A stretch of DNA of 34,484 nucleotides, taken from Candidatus Nitrotoga sp. 1052 (GTDB lineage: Bacteria > Pseudomonadota > Gammaproteobacteria > Burkholderiales > Gallionellaceae). This document shows, piece after piece, positions 25,745 through 33,932 of this stretch (positions within the stretch are counted from its first letter, which is position 1; the number at the start of each line of letters is the position of its first letter). The notes beneath the pieces were generated by a model, which worked only from the letters and a program-made list of their open reading frames with translations, was not told the origin of the DNA and ran no database searches. The position numbers were made by a program, and so were the translations under genes. The stretch covers positions 1-34,484 of the forward strand of contig NZ_CAKMHQ010000033.1 in NCBI RefSeq assembly GCF_927312905.1, given 5' to 3'.

Positions 25745-25807
25745 GCGGGGGTACCTTCCCGCAAGGGGCATGGTGTCTCCGTTTTTTTTCATGAATAGGA
25801 GAACACC
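25745..25807 (+). ncRNA. radC-motif-like leader, copy G (before ardC)
   Basis: CGGGGGTACC (25746-25755) pairs over ten positions, with three G-T, with GGTGTCTCCG (25772-25781), then eight Ts. The inner hairpin is CCC-GCAA-GGG (25758-25767). GGTGTCTCC can instead pair with GGAGAACACC (25798-25807), which contains the ribosome-binding site, with one bulged A. GCGGG and CCCGC offer the short alternative stem. Confidence 0.7.
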
Positions 25808-26662
25808 ATGCAAGAAAAATCAAATCGCGCCAACTGGGGCAAATTGTTTTCGGATGCCCTTTCCTGCCCAGGAAAGGTTTCTGAGGCGTACTCGGTATTT
25901 CATGATTACAGCCTTGGCAATGCCATCCTCGCTGCTATGCAATTAACCGTCAAGGGGCTGCCACTGTCTCCGATCGCTTCCTTCAATAAATGGAAACAAT
26001 TGGGGCGATGCGTGAAGAAAGGCGAGAAGGCAATAGCATTGGTCATGCCTGTTACCGTCAAAGCCAAGTCCAATGATGAGGTTGAAAACGGTGCTGGATC
26101 CAATGACAACACCAAGGAAGTCAGAAGTTCAGGACGTACGATGTTTGTGCTGAAAAACAACTGGTTTTCTTTGGATCAAACAGAGGGCGCGGACTACATC
26201 AACGAAGTGATGATTCCAGAGTGGAACAAGGAGCAGGCCTTGTTCGGTCTGGGAATCACGGAACAACGTTTTGAGTTGATGGATGGAAACACGCAAGGGT
26301 ATTCCATTCCCAACAAGAAACAGATTTCCGTGTCTCCCGTAGCGCTGATGCCGTGGAAGACGATTTTCCACGAAATGGCTCACTGCCTGATGCACTCGAA
26401 AGAGGCGCAGATGGCGGACGGCGATTTGATGCAGAAAGACATCAAGGAGGCCGAAGCGGAAGCGGTGGCTTATCTGTGTTGTGCAACACTTGGATTGCCG
26501 GGGCTTGAAGAAAGTCGTGACTACATTCAGGGCTGGCTGGGTTCAAAGGAGAGATCCGATGAATTCAGCAAAAAAAGCGCATCACGGGTTTTTTCAGCAG
26601 CCGACAAGATACTTAAAGCAGGCACTCAATCTGCGAAAGCAGGGGAGGTGTGTCATAAGTAA
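25808..26662 (+). CDS. ardC: ArdC-family anti-restriction protein
   Basis: A 284-residue ArdC. The N-terminal single-strand DNA-binding domain contains WGKLFSDAL, then ASFNKWKQLGRCVKKGEKAI. The C-terminal zinc metallopeptidase-like domain has FHEMAHCL (His188, Glu189, His192) and a later EAEAEAVAY helix supplying the third ligand. ArdC protects incoming DNA during conjugation. It is the last recognisable member of the leader-controlled module. A second frame with its own AAAGGAGAG starts inside the gene at 26559. Confidence 0.88.
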   Translation: MQEKSNRANWGKLFSDALSCPGKVSEAYSVFHDYSLGNAILAAMQLTVKGLPLSPIASFNKWKQLGRCVKKGEKAIALVMPVTVKAKSNDEVENGAGSNDNTKEVRSSGRTMFVLKNNWFSLDQTEGADYINEVMIPEWNKEQALFGLGITEQRFELMDGNTQGYSIPNKKQISVSPVALMPWKTIFHEMAHCLMHSKEAQMADGDLMQKDIKEAEAEAVAYLCCATLGLPGLEESRDYIQGWLGSKERSDEFSKKSASRVFSAADKILKAGTQSAKAGEVCHK

Positions 26663-26813
26663 GCCACTTGGTCTTGTGACGGTGGCAATGCCAGCTGCGT
26701 TTCTGGCCATGGGCATGAAAGAGCACGCTGATTTTGAGTGTGCATATGTTCGTTATGCAGAGTCTGATGAAGGTGGTCAGATTGAACTGGTTTTCTCTGC
26801 GCGGTCAGGGTAG
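26559..26813 (+). CDS. possible overlapping small ORF at the end of ardC
   Basis: ATG 26559 follows AAAGGAGAG and opens an 84-residue frame in a different phase that overlaps the last 104 bases of ardC. Its second half (HADFECAYVRYAES, then IELVFSARS) looks like ordinary protein and stops just where the structured RNA-like segment begins. It may be a gene truncated by the intron-like insertion. Confidence 0.4.
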   Translation: MNSAKKAHHGFFQQPTRYLKQALNLRKQGRCVISKPLGLVTVAMPAAFLAMGMKEHADFECAYVRYAESDEGGQIELVFSARSG

Positions 26814-27018
26814 AAGCCTCTGGTAACAGAGGGCCTACGGCTAGACTGGAGGAGCCGGAAGTTCCGAAGGTGGCTGTAGGTGCCTTTGGCAGACAGGCGA
26901 CACGTCGAACGGGACGAAGCTTGCTGGGGAAGCCCAGTAGTCAGGAAACACCGGATACGTGATCTTTACGTCCGGTGTTGTGGGAGGACGGCAGGGGTGA
27001 CCCTGCCGCCTACTTGAT
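26811..27018 (+). ncRNA. group II intron-like 3' end, no reverse transcriptase
   Basis: The segment is dense in stems, starting with CCTCTG-GTAA-CAGAGG (26817-26832). AACACCGGA (26947-26955) pairs with TCCGGTGTT (26971-26979), with CG before the 3' strand, as in domain V. GGCAGGG-GTGA-CCCTGCC (26990-27007) with a flanking GGGAGG/CCTAC helix and an unpaired A at 27012, ending GAT at 27018, fits domain VI. The upper part of the domain V stem pairs poorly. No intron-encoded protein or clear 5' end is present, so this is a fragment or an unusual relic. Confidence 0.4.
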
Positions 27019-27285
27019 CCTGCTCGCGCCAGATCCAGCGTACCTGTGCGGGTTCCTGCGAGCGCCTGCGGACTTCGCCACCCGCATTAGCCGTTCATGG
27101 TCACACTTCACTCTCTCCTGGGCATTCCTCGTTCCGACCCGTTCCCTGAAACAGACCAGAAGTCCGCAATGGCCCCATTCATAGCCATAAGCAACAATAG
27201 GCTACGCGCGGACGAATCAAGCAGTTGGATTGCTGCATTGGCTACCGGAGAGAACATCTGGGTGGCAATGCCCTCCGTCCAGATG

Positions 27286-28377
27286 CTACGCCAGCTGCCT
27301 CACCTCACCAGTCCGTTGAATCTTCTCAAACATATCCAGCGCGGCAAACCTGGCAGTGGCGTCTTGCTCTGCACTGAGTGGTTCGAGAACTATACTGTCG
27401 CGACCTGCGACATAGACTGGACCGCCGACGTCATCGTCGTATTCCGAACCATCCTCGTTGATCGCGTAGTGAGCGTCCTCGGTCAGATCCGTTCCAACCA
27501 GCTTCGAGAGATACACCCACGTCCAGCATCGGAGCAGATCACCTTGATCGTGTTCCTCAATGAGCTGGAGTATGGCATCTGTATCCCCGCTCTCGGCAGC
27601 AACAGTCAGCCAATGCTTGGCATCAGCAGCACGCCCCATGCGTTCTGCGATAGCGGCAACTGCCGCTGGGTCTGCGTCAACATCGCGACGCGGCTGCTCG
27701 AAGAAGGACGGGTCGTCAAAGCTTTCCGCCAAGTCGAGAAGCGCGTGCTGATTGCCCAGTCGACCAGCCTCTCGGAGATGGCGGGTGTACTTTTCGGCTT
27801 GAGTAAGACGAGCCTCGTGGGCTTCGGCCCATTCCTTTTCCACGCCAGTGAGTACACGACCTTGCTGTGCCTGGGAATACAAGTAAGAGCTACCGACCTC
27901 CTGGTGACCGTCATACTCGTTGGGAGCGTGGATCAGTGCCAGCGCGTAGTGAGCAAGCTCAATGCCCTTGCTGGCCGCAGCTCCAAGCCCATCCATCAGG
28001 ATCGGCGAAAACTCCTCGTCGCGGGGGTCAGACAGGAACGGCGATTCGCCGCGCAGTTCGACCACCAAATCTGAAAGCCTTATGACTTCGATCTGACGTT
28101 CTGCAACGAAGGCAGTTAACTCGGATGAGGCGACATCTGCTGTCGCTGGCTGATATCCCAGCTCGACGCATCGCTGCCTGATGGCAGAGTTGTGCTTCGA
28201 GGAATATTTCGAGACTTGTCGCCGCCGCGTGAAAACGGCCTCGGCGCTCAGTGCAGCGTAGGAGTTGAAGCCAAACAAGGCTGCCAGTAACTCGTAGATG
28301 TGGGCTCGCTTGAAGGAGCTGCCAGTACGGGTATGAAGATGCTGCTGCGCAGAGTATGCGAGTTCTTTGATTGTCAT
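27286..28377 (-). CDS. Sel1/TPR-like repeat protein
   Basis: A 363-residue protein. The N-terminus (about 1-50) resembles a small helical module (KELAYSAQQHLH, then FKRAHIYELLAALFGFNSYAAL). The centre contains Sel1-like helical repeats: HYALALIHAP, then LREAGRLGNQHALLDLAE, then HWLTVAAESGDTDAILQLIEEHDQG. The C-terminus is acidic and then ordinary. AAAGG lies nine bases upstream of the ATG. A long open frame on the opposite strand is a shadow. A frame upstream (28610-28374) overlaps its start as ATGA. Confidence 0.65.
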   Translation of the reverse strand: MTIKELAYSAQQHLHTRTGSSFKRAHIYELLAALFGFNSYAALSAEAVFTRRRQVSKYSSKHNSAIRQRCVELGYQPATADVASSELTAFVAERQIEVIRLSDLVVELRGESPFLSDPRDEEFSPILMDGLGAAASKGIELAHYALALIHAPNEYDGHQEVGSSYLYSQAQQGRVLTGVEKEWAEAHEARLTQAEKYTRHLREAGRLGNQHALLDLAESFDDPSFFEQPRRDVDADPAAVAAIAERMGRAADAKHWLTVAAESGDTDAILQLIEEHDQGDLLRCWTWVYLSKLVGTDLTEDAHYAINEDGSEYDDDVGGPVYVAGRDSIVLEPLSAEQDATARFAALDMFEKIQRTGEVRQLA

Positions 28378-28610
28378 GACGAACCTTTCTTAATGCCACG
28401 CCGATTTCGGGTCAGACGCACACGTTTAAGTCCCCGACGACGAGGCTCAAAGATAAGTTTTCGATGACAGAAAGACAACATGCCTTTTTTTACTCGTGTG
28501 CAAGTAAGGAGGGCGCCTGTTGGCATTCTAGCTTTAGCGACCGGAGTTGTCCACATTGCTATTCGAGCCACGCCCGCTGGGCATCCCACATCGGGGGGAG
28601 GCAGAAACAC
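28374..28610 (-). CDS. doubtful small basic ORF upstream of Sel1-like gene
   Basis: A 78-codon frame ending in a very basic segment (PRRRGLKRVRL) whose TGA overlaps the start of the Sel1-like gene. The overlap is the only positive sign. No family is recognised and its own start has no obvious ribosome-binding site. Confidence 0.2.
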   Translation of the reverse strand: MFLPPPDVGCPAGVARIAMWTTPVAKARMPTGALLTCTRVKKGMLSFCHRKLIFEPRRRGLKRVRLTRNRRGIKKGSS

Positions 28611-28681
28611 ACCCCGTAACCGTAACGATCATACTTTCCCAACGGTGGCTGGGCACGACACGGGTCTATCAAGATTGAGTT

Positions 28682-28862
28682 TTAGCTATTTCCTTTCTCC
28701 CAGTCTTTAAGCAATCGGATTGCCCGTTCAATATCGCGGCTCTGAGGTTTCTTGTCACCGCCGCTTGTGAAAAGAATCACCATATTTCCAAATAGAATGG
28801 CACGCGACCACCTCGCCTTTGGCAGCAAGTTCTGAGAAGAAGACCTGTTTTTATCACCGGTC
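28682..28862 (-). pseudogene. RelE/ParE-type toxin, C-terminal fragment
   Basis: On the minus strand, just upstream of a TAA at 28682-28684, the frame reads WSRAILFGN, then MVILFTSGGDKK, then RDIERAIRLLKDW. This is the usual last strand and helix of phage-type RelE/HigB-like toxins (LLxGGDKxxQxRDIxxA). The frame is closed by a stop at about 28863 with no start, so only the last 60 or so codons remain. No antitoxin gene is seen next to it. Confidence 0.5.
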
Positions 28863-28875
28863 TATGTTGCCATTA

Positions 28876-29160
28876 TTACTTTTTGACGCCGTTGACCGTA
28901 GCCTTGAGCGTAGCCCCAGCCTTGAATGCTGGCTGCTTGGATGCCTTGATCTTAAGCTCTGCTCCAGTCTTTGGGTTGCGGCCCATACGAGCTGCGCGCT
29001 TGCGCACTTCGAACGTACCGAAACCAACCAAGGCAACGTTGTCGCCTTTTTTTAGTGTGGCGGAGATGATTTCAAGCAGTGCTGCGATATTGCGATCTGC
29101 ATCCGTTTTAGTGCTGCCGGTCTTGTCTGCCAGTGCATCGATCAGTTCTTTGCGGTTCAT
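28876..29160 (-). CDS. HU-family DNA-binding protein
   Basis: A 94-residue HU/IHF protein starting at ATG 29160 (MNRKELIDALA) with GGGAG nine bases upstream. The hallmarks are GFGTFEVRKRAARMGRNPKTG, which includes the DNA-binding beta-arm with its conserved proline, and a closing K-A-G-x-x-L-K segment. It bends DNA and compacts the nucleoid. Mobile elements often carry their own HU, which may help recombination here. Confidence 0.92.
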   Translation of the reverse strand: MNRKELIDALADKTGSTKTDADRNIAALLEIISATLKKGDNVALVGFGTFEVRKRAARMGRNPKTGAELKIKASKQPAFKAGATLKATVNGVKK

Positions 29161-29323
29161 GCTGTTACTCCCTTTTATGGTGGTGGTTAAAAATCCACTG
29201 CGGATTGTTGTGGATATTGGGCTGCGCGGCAAGTGAAACCTATTTGAAAGGGTGGCTGGGCTTTGAGTAAATTGCTTGCCAATCTTTACGAGCCAACTAA
29301 AAAAAGGAATCCAACTTCATCCA

Positions 29324-30034
29324 TCAATGTAAGCTCGTCGGGGGCTCGTTGTCTTCCTTCTTGGGCAACAGGTGCATAAATCGGCCTTCAACTTCCTTGA
29401 AATAGCGGAACTCGACTACCCCAATTGTCCGTTTCTTTTTGGAAATTCCCTTGGGCTTTATCTGCGGTTGTGCGGCCCACACCCCATGCCTCGTTTCCAA
29501 CGTAAACGAGCACGTGTCTATCGCGTAGGGCGAGGCGCCTATGCTTCCGTACTTGTCGAGGATCGCATTCATCTGCTGTATTTTGTTTGGCCGAAGCGTC
29601 CATGCTTCCATAATCGCGAACACAAAATCAGCATCCAATGCCAACGCCGCTGACTTTATCTTCCGCGCAGATTGATCTTTGTCCACGACGCTTTCAGGAT
29701 GAATCATCACCGGGATAATTTCTTTGGTGGTTAGATTGCCAACGAAGGCGAATGCCTGAAGTTTTTCACCGGCCTCCAGAAAGTCCCGCGCTTTGTCGAT
29801 CAGCGAACTGATGATGTCCATGTATGCTTGCGGTGGGGTGCTAATGGGTGCCTCAATCATTTTTTCCTCAATATGTGCCACCGGTCGTGTAAACCGGGGA
29901 ACGTGCGGTGATGTTCGCTGAGCACTTGCGTATAGGCGTTCGAAATCGGCGATGAGCACATCGAAAAACTCCCTGGTCGCCGTGTTGCCGCCTTTCTCAT
30001 TGCCTTCGATAATCATAACCTGTTCGGAGCGCAT
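29324..30034 (-). CDS. hypothetical island protein
   Basis: A 236-residue protein of no family known to me. It is mixed alpha/beta without signal or membrane segments. The middle has a strand-rich block (FAFVGNLTTKEIIPVMIHP, then ADFVFAIMEAWTL), and the C-terminus is basic (KPKGISKKKRTIGVVEFRYF). The start could be 30034 or the internal ATG at 30016; neither has a strong ribosome-binding site. Confidence 0.5.
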   Translation of the reverse strand: MRSEQVMIIEGNEKGGNTATREFFDVLIADFERLYASAQRTSPHVPRFTRPVAHIEEKMIEAPISTPPQAYMDIISSLIDKARDFLEAGEKLQAFAFVGNLTTKEIIPVMIHPESVVDKDQSARKIKSAALALDADFVFAIMEAWTLRPNKIQQMNAILDKYGSIGASPYAIDTCSFTLETRHGVWAAQPQIKPKGISKKKRTIGVVEFRYFKEVEGRFMHLLPKKEDNEPPTSLH

Positions 30035-30224
30035 CGCGTGAGCGACCTGTTAGCGGAGTAATCGAGCCAAGGCCGAAAATCGCCCGAATGTCACTCCAAA
30101 TGTTTCTATATAAAATAATTATTTATATTTAGTTATTTAAGATATGGCTGAATTGCTTGCCGCAATCAAGGCTGGGCAGCGTGCGCAGATACAATGACAA
30201 CACCGAACAGGTGTAAGTATTTTT

Positions 30225-30260
30225 ATTTATTCATGTATAATTCATTCAGTATTTATTCAT
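30225..30260 (+). promoter_or_regulatory. promoter region with direct repeats before the HipA-like gene
   Basis: ATTTATTCAT occurs at 30225-30234 and again at 30251-30260, flanking a consensus -10 TATAAT (30236-30241). Two repeats around the -10 are a plausible operator for the helix-turn-helix at the start of the adjacent HipA-like protein. A -35 is weak. Confidence 0.4.
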
Positions 30261-30284
30261 CTATTCGACAAAGTTAACGCTAAA

Positions 30285-31664
30285 ATGGCTGCGCCCGACA
30301 CCCTCATTCAACTGCTACGTGAAGGCTCGCAGCCAGCCAGAGTGCTATACGAGCGGCTAGGTGTCAGTCAGCCTACGCTTTCGCGCATGGTTGCGCAGCT
30401 TGGAGTATCCATTCTCCGTTTCGGCAAAGCTCGCCAGACCCAATATGCGCTGCGGCGCAAAATTGGCGCACACGACAAGTTTCCGCTGTTCCATATCAGC
30501 GCAACTGGCAACCTCGAACAATGGGGAATCCTCCATCCTGTGATGCCCGAATCCTATCTGGTCGAAACCCTGGCGAACCATGCCGATGAACTGAAGATGG
30601 ATTTTCACCAAGGGCTGCCCTGGTATTTGCAGGACATGCGGCCACAAGGCTTTCTTGGTCGTGCATTTGCCCGGTTTCATGGCCCGTTGCTGGGTCTGCC
30701 TACCGATCCCAATCGATGGAGCGACGACCAAACTTTACTGGCATTGGCCAACACGGGGCACGACTGTCCGGGCAATCTGCTGGTCGGCGAAGAAGCCGCT
30801 TCGATATATCAGACCGGCGCACTTTTTACTACGGTGGACAGGGCATTGCCGCCGGTGCCTGCCGATCAACGTTTGCAGAAATATCCTGAATTCGCGCGCC
30901 TCGCCTTGGCGGGCGAGGTGGTGGGCTCCTCGGCTGGCGGCGAGCAACCCAAGTTCGATATTGAAATCCTGCACGACGGCCAACCGGTTCATGTCATGGT
31001 CAAATTTAGCGCGCCGCAGGACAACGCCGCGACGCGCCGCTGGCGCAGCCTGTTGATCTGCGAACACCTGGCCTTTCAAGCGCTGAATGGGGTGCTGCCG
31101 ACCAGCCATAGCCATTTACTGGAGGTTGAAACAGGCGGGGTGGCTAAACAACTATTTCTGGAGGTGCCACGCTTTGACCGCATTGGCGAGCGTGGCCGCC
31201 GTTGCGTGGTTTCGCTCAAGGCGCTCGATGATGAGTTTGCCGGGCTGGCTGCCGATTGGCCTAAGATTGCCGCCGCACTCGTACAGTCCGGGCACCTGAA
31301 TGAAACTGCCTATCTGCAAGTGCAAAAGTTGTTTGCCTTTGGCGTGCTCATCGGTAATAGCGATATGCACCCCGGCAATCTCTCATTCTTTGTCGATGAT
31401 GTGACCAAACATGTGCCAGAGTTTACGCTTGCGCCCCTGTACGACATGCTGCCCATGTCATTGGCACCACGCCCCTCCGGGCAAATCCCCGATGCGTTGC
31501 CGATGCCCAAAATAGGTATCAATCCACCCTTGGCAATTTGGCGGGAAATGTTGCCCTTGGCGTGCGACTACTGGCGGCAAGTAGTGGCGCACCCCGGCGT
31601 GGCAAACGATGTAAAACAAATGGCGCAGAACCAGGCAGACATCCTGGCCCGTCCCTTAACATGA
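30285..31664 (+). CDS. yjjJ: HipA-family kinase, YjjJ type
   Basis: A 459-residue HipA-fold serine/threonine kinase with a built-in N-terminal winged helix-turn-helix (residues 1-65: ARVLYERLGVSQPTLSRMVAQLG), the hallmark of YjjJ proteins, which lack a separate HipB. Kinase features include SAGGEQPKF (substrate/ATP loop), VMVKFS (ATP lysine strand), GNSDMHPGNLSF (catalytic loop with Asp and Asn) and LAPLYDMLPM (the metal-binding DFD-like motif). It may phosphorylate a translation factor or tRNA synthetase, as HipA does, but the target is unknown. Confidence 0.85.
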   Translation: MAAPDTLIQLLREGSQPARVLYERLGVSQPTLSRMVAQLGVSILRFGKARQTQYALRRKIGAHDKFPLFHISATGNLEQWGILHPVMPESYLVETLANHADELKMDFHQGLPWYLQDMRPQGFLGRAFARFHGPLLGLPTDPNRWSDDQTLLALANTGHDCPGNLLVGEEAASIYQTGALFTTVDRALPPVPADQRLQKYPEFARLALAGEVVGSSAGGEQPKFDIEILHDGQPVHVMVKFSAPQDNAATRRWRSLLICEHLAFQALNGVLPTSHSHLLEVETGGVAKQLFLEVPRFDRIGERGRRCVVSLKALDDEFAGLAADWPKIAAALVQSGHLNETAYLQVQKLFAFGVLIGNSDMHPGNLSFFVDDVTKHVPEFTLAPLYDMLPMSLAPRPSGQIPDALPMPKIGINPPLAIWREMLPLACDYWRQVVAHPGVANDVKQMAQNQADILARPLT

Positions 31665-32074
31665 ACGGACAGACTATCAATAATTTTCAATCTGGTTTTG
31701 TCTGAACGCTTGGGTTTCATGCTGTCATTTTAAGGCCTGAATATTCTTTCTTTGGTTCTTTTTTTGGGCATTTGGTTGTTCGGATTCAGGCACACAAAGC
31801 AGGCTGGACGCCAAGTTCGGAACCAAGAGTTTGAGGGAGATCGAGTCCCCAGCACGTCTCCAGAACATCTAACAATCAGTAATTGCGTTGATCTGGTTGG
31901 CCACAGTAACTACAGCACGTTTGGGGGCAGTAGGGTTCTGGATGGACTGGCAACAGAACACTCGTCCATTACGATAAAGCATCGCACCTACAACAACGCA
32001 CCAACAACAATTTGATGTGTCGTCACTTTGTGACCACAACAAAACTCTGCCAGCCAATTTTAAGGAGAATCGCT
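31665..32074. other. intergenic region upstream of dinJ remnant
   Basis: No gene is firmly supported. A 62-codon minus-strand frame (32057-31869) contains a protein-like stretch (GRVFCCQSIQNPTAPKRAVV) but has no clear start signal. The AAGGAG at 32062-32067 belongs to the next gene. Confidence 0.4.
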
Positions 32075-32340
32075 ATGAGTACCGCTGACACCTACGTTCG
32101 CGCTCGCATTGATACTGCCACTAAGGAACGTGCCGCTGCTGCACTGGAAGCAATTGGCTATCAATCTCGGATGCTATTTGCTTACTGATGTTAGGTATAG
32201 CGGATGAGCGCCGTTTGCCCTTCGATGTAAAAGTGCCGAACGCGACTACCCGCAAGGCCATTGCCGAACTCGAATCAGGCAAGGGCAAGCATTTCGACAG
32301 CGTTGATGCATTGATGGCTGATTTGAATGCGGACGATTGA
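32075..32340 (+). pseudogene. dinJ: DinJ/RelB-type antitoxin, frameshifted
   Basis: The frame starts MSTADTYVRARIDTATKERA, a classic RelB/DinJ ribbon-helix-helix opening, with TAAGGAGA upstream. It runs out of frame after the GGC codon at 32156-32158 and stops at 32188. Restoring one base there gives LSISDAI, then LLMLGIADERRLPFDVKVPN, then the normal toxin-binding tail ending ALMADLNADD at 32340. A single-base deletion therefore explains the break. Confidence 0.75.
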
Positions 32341-32377
32341 TCGATCAACAGCCTTCAAGTGTGATTAAAGGCGTGTA

Positions 32378-32611
32378 ATGGCAACGCCGCGCTACAGTAA
32401 GTATGTGGGTTCGCTGTTGCCTAGGATTTTGAAATTGCTGCTTGTCGATCAATCTTTGCCAGAGAATTATGGCAATCATGTGTTGAGTGTTGATTGGACT
32501 GGATATCGAGAATGCCACGTCAAGCCAGATCTGCTGCTGACCTGCCGCAAGCCAGATGCCGATACTTTGAGATTGGCACGGCTTGATTCGCATAGTGAAC
32601 TGTTCAACTGA
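32378..32611 (+). pseudogene. yafQ: YafQ-type toxin, N-terminally shortened
   Basis: A 77-codon frame whose C-terminal half is good YafQ: NHVLSVDW, RECHVKPDLLL, and the end SHSELF. These carry the histidines, aspartate and phenylalanine of the ribosome-dependent RNase site. The first helices are shorter than the usual 90 or so residues and lack the normal ARDWxxL-like region, suggesting an internal deletion. Loss of toxin fits with loss of its antitoxin next door. Confidence 0.55.
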
Positions 32612-32768
32612 CAAAGCTTATATTTGTGGCCAGTGTCTTGTGCATAGTGGCGCAGCATTTTTTGGTAACAGATGAAGCAGAGAAGCAGGGCATTGCCCCA
32701 CTTGGAATTAAACAGTGCGATGTACTGAGAGCATAAATCGCCGAGCGGAATCAGATATCGGTGGAGCA

Positions 32769-32842
32769 ATTATTTTTGTAAGATGCGTAAAAGTGTCCGC
32801 ATGGATAGTGACTTTGCGGACGTAGGATCTTACAAAAATAAT
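32769..32842. repeat. two-tier palindrome near the island end
   Basis: A perfect 16-base inverted repeat (32769-32784 with 32827-32842) encloses a second perfect 7-base one (GTCCGCA 32795-32801 with TGCGGAC 32815-32821). It lies 34 bases before the tRNA fragment. It could be a recombinase or excision-factor binding site, a terminator, or the end of a small element. Confidence 0.65.
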
Positions 32843-32876
32843 ATGCTAACCATTTGAAATAATGTATTTTACAATC

Positions 32877-32924
32877 TGATTGTGATTCCGGTTGTCGTGG
32901 GTTCGAGCCCCATCAGTCACCCCA
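32877..32924 (+). other. tRNA-His 3' fragment (attachment site)
   Basis: The bases hold an anticodon loop TTGTGAT (anticodon GTG, His), the 3' half of its stem (TCCGG), the variable loop, the T-arm (GTGGG-TTCGAGC-CCCAT) and the 3' acceptor strand CAGTCACCCCA. The D-arm, the 5' acceptor strand and the proper 5' anticodon strand are missing. Duplication of a tRNA 3' end beginning in the anticodon arm is the footprint of tyrosine-integrase insertion. This should be one att site of the island. Confidence 0.75.
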
Positions 32925-33806
<882 letters not shown>

Positions 33807-33932
33807 CCATTTTTAATAGAAGAAGGAATCGGCCGCGCAAACTTTATGTCTTCTCCCTGCTTTCCTCCCCCATTCAATTCTCTGTTTTCTAAAAATGGAA
33901 GACTGATTAACACAGTCGTATAAGGTTATATT

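Noticed and set aside
20765-25807. Possible CRISPR array from the recurring GGGGACA blocks
   Set aside because: The blocks are hundreds of bases apart, each directly before a gene, and vary in sequence; there are no regular spacers and no cas genes.
27097-28074. 325-codon open frame on the plus strand
   Set aside because: It lies opposite the Sel1-like gene, which has a recognisable repeat pattern and a ribosome-binding site; the plus frame has neither.
31869-32057. 62-codon minus-strand frame with protein-like stretch
   Set aside because: No ribosome-binding site or family, and it covers the promoter region of the antitoxin gene.
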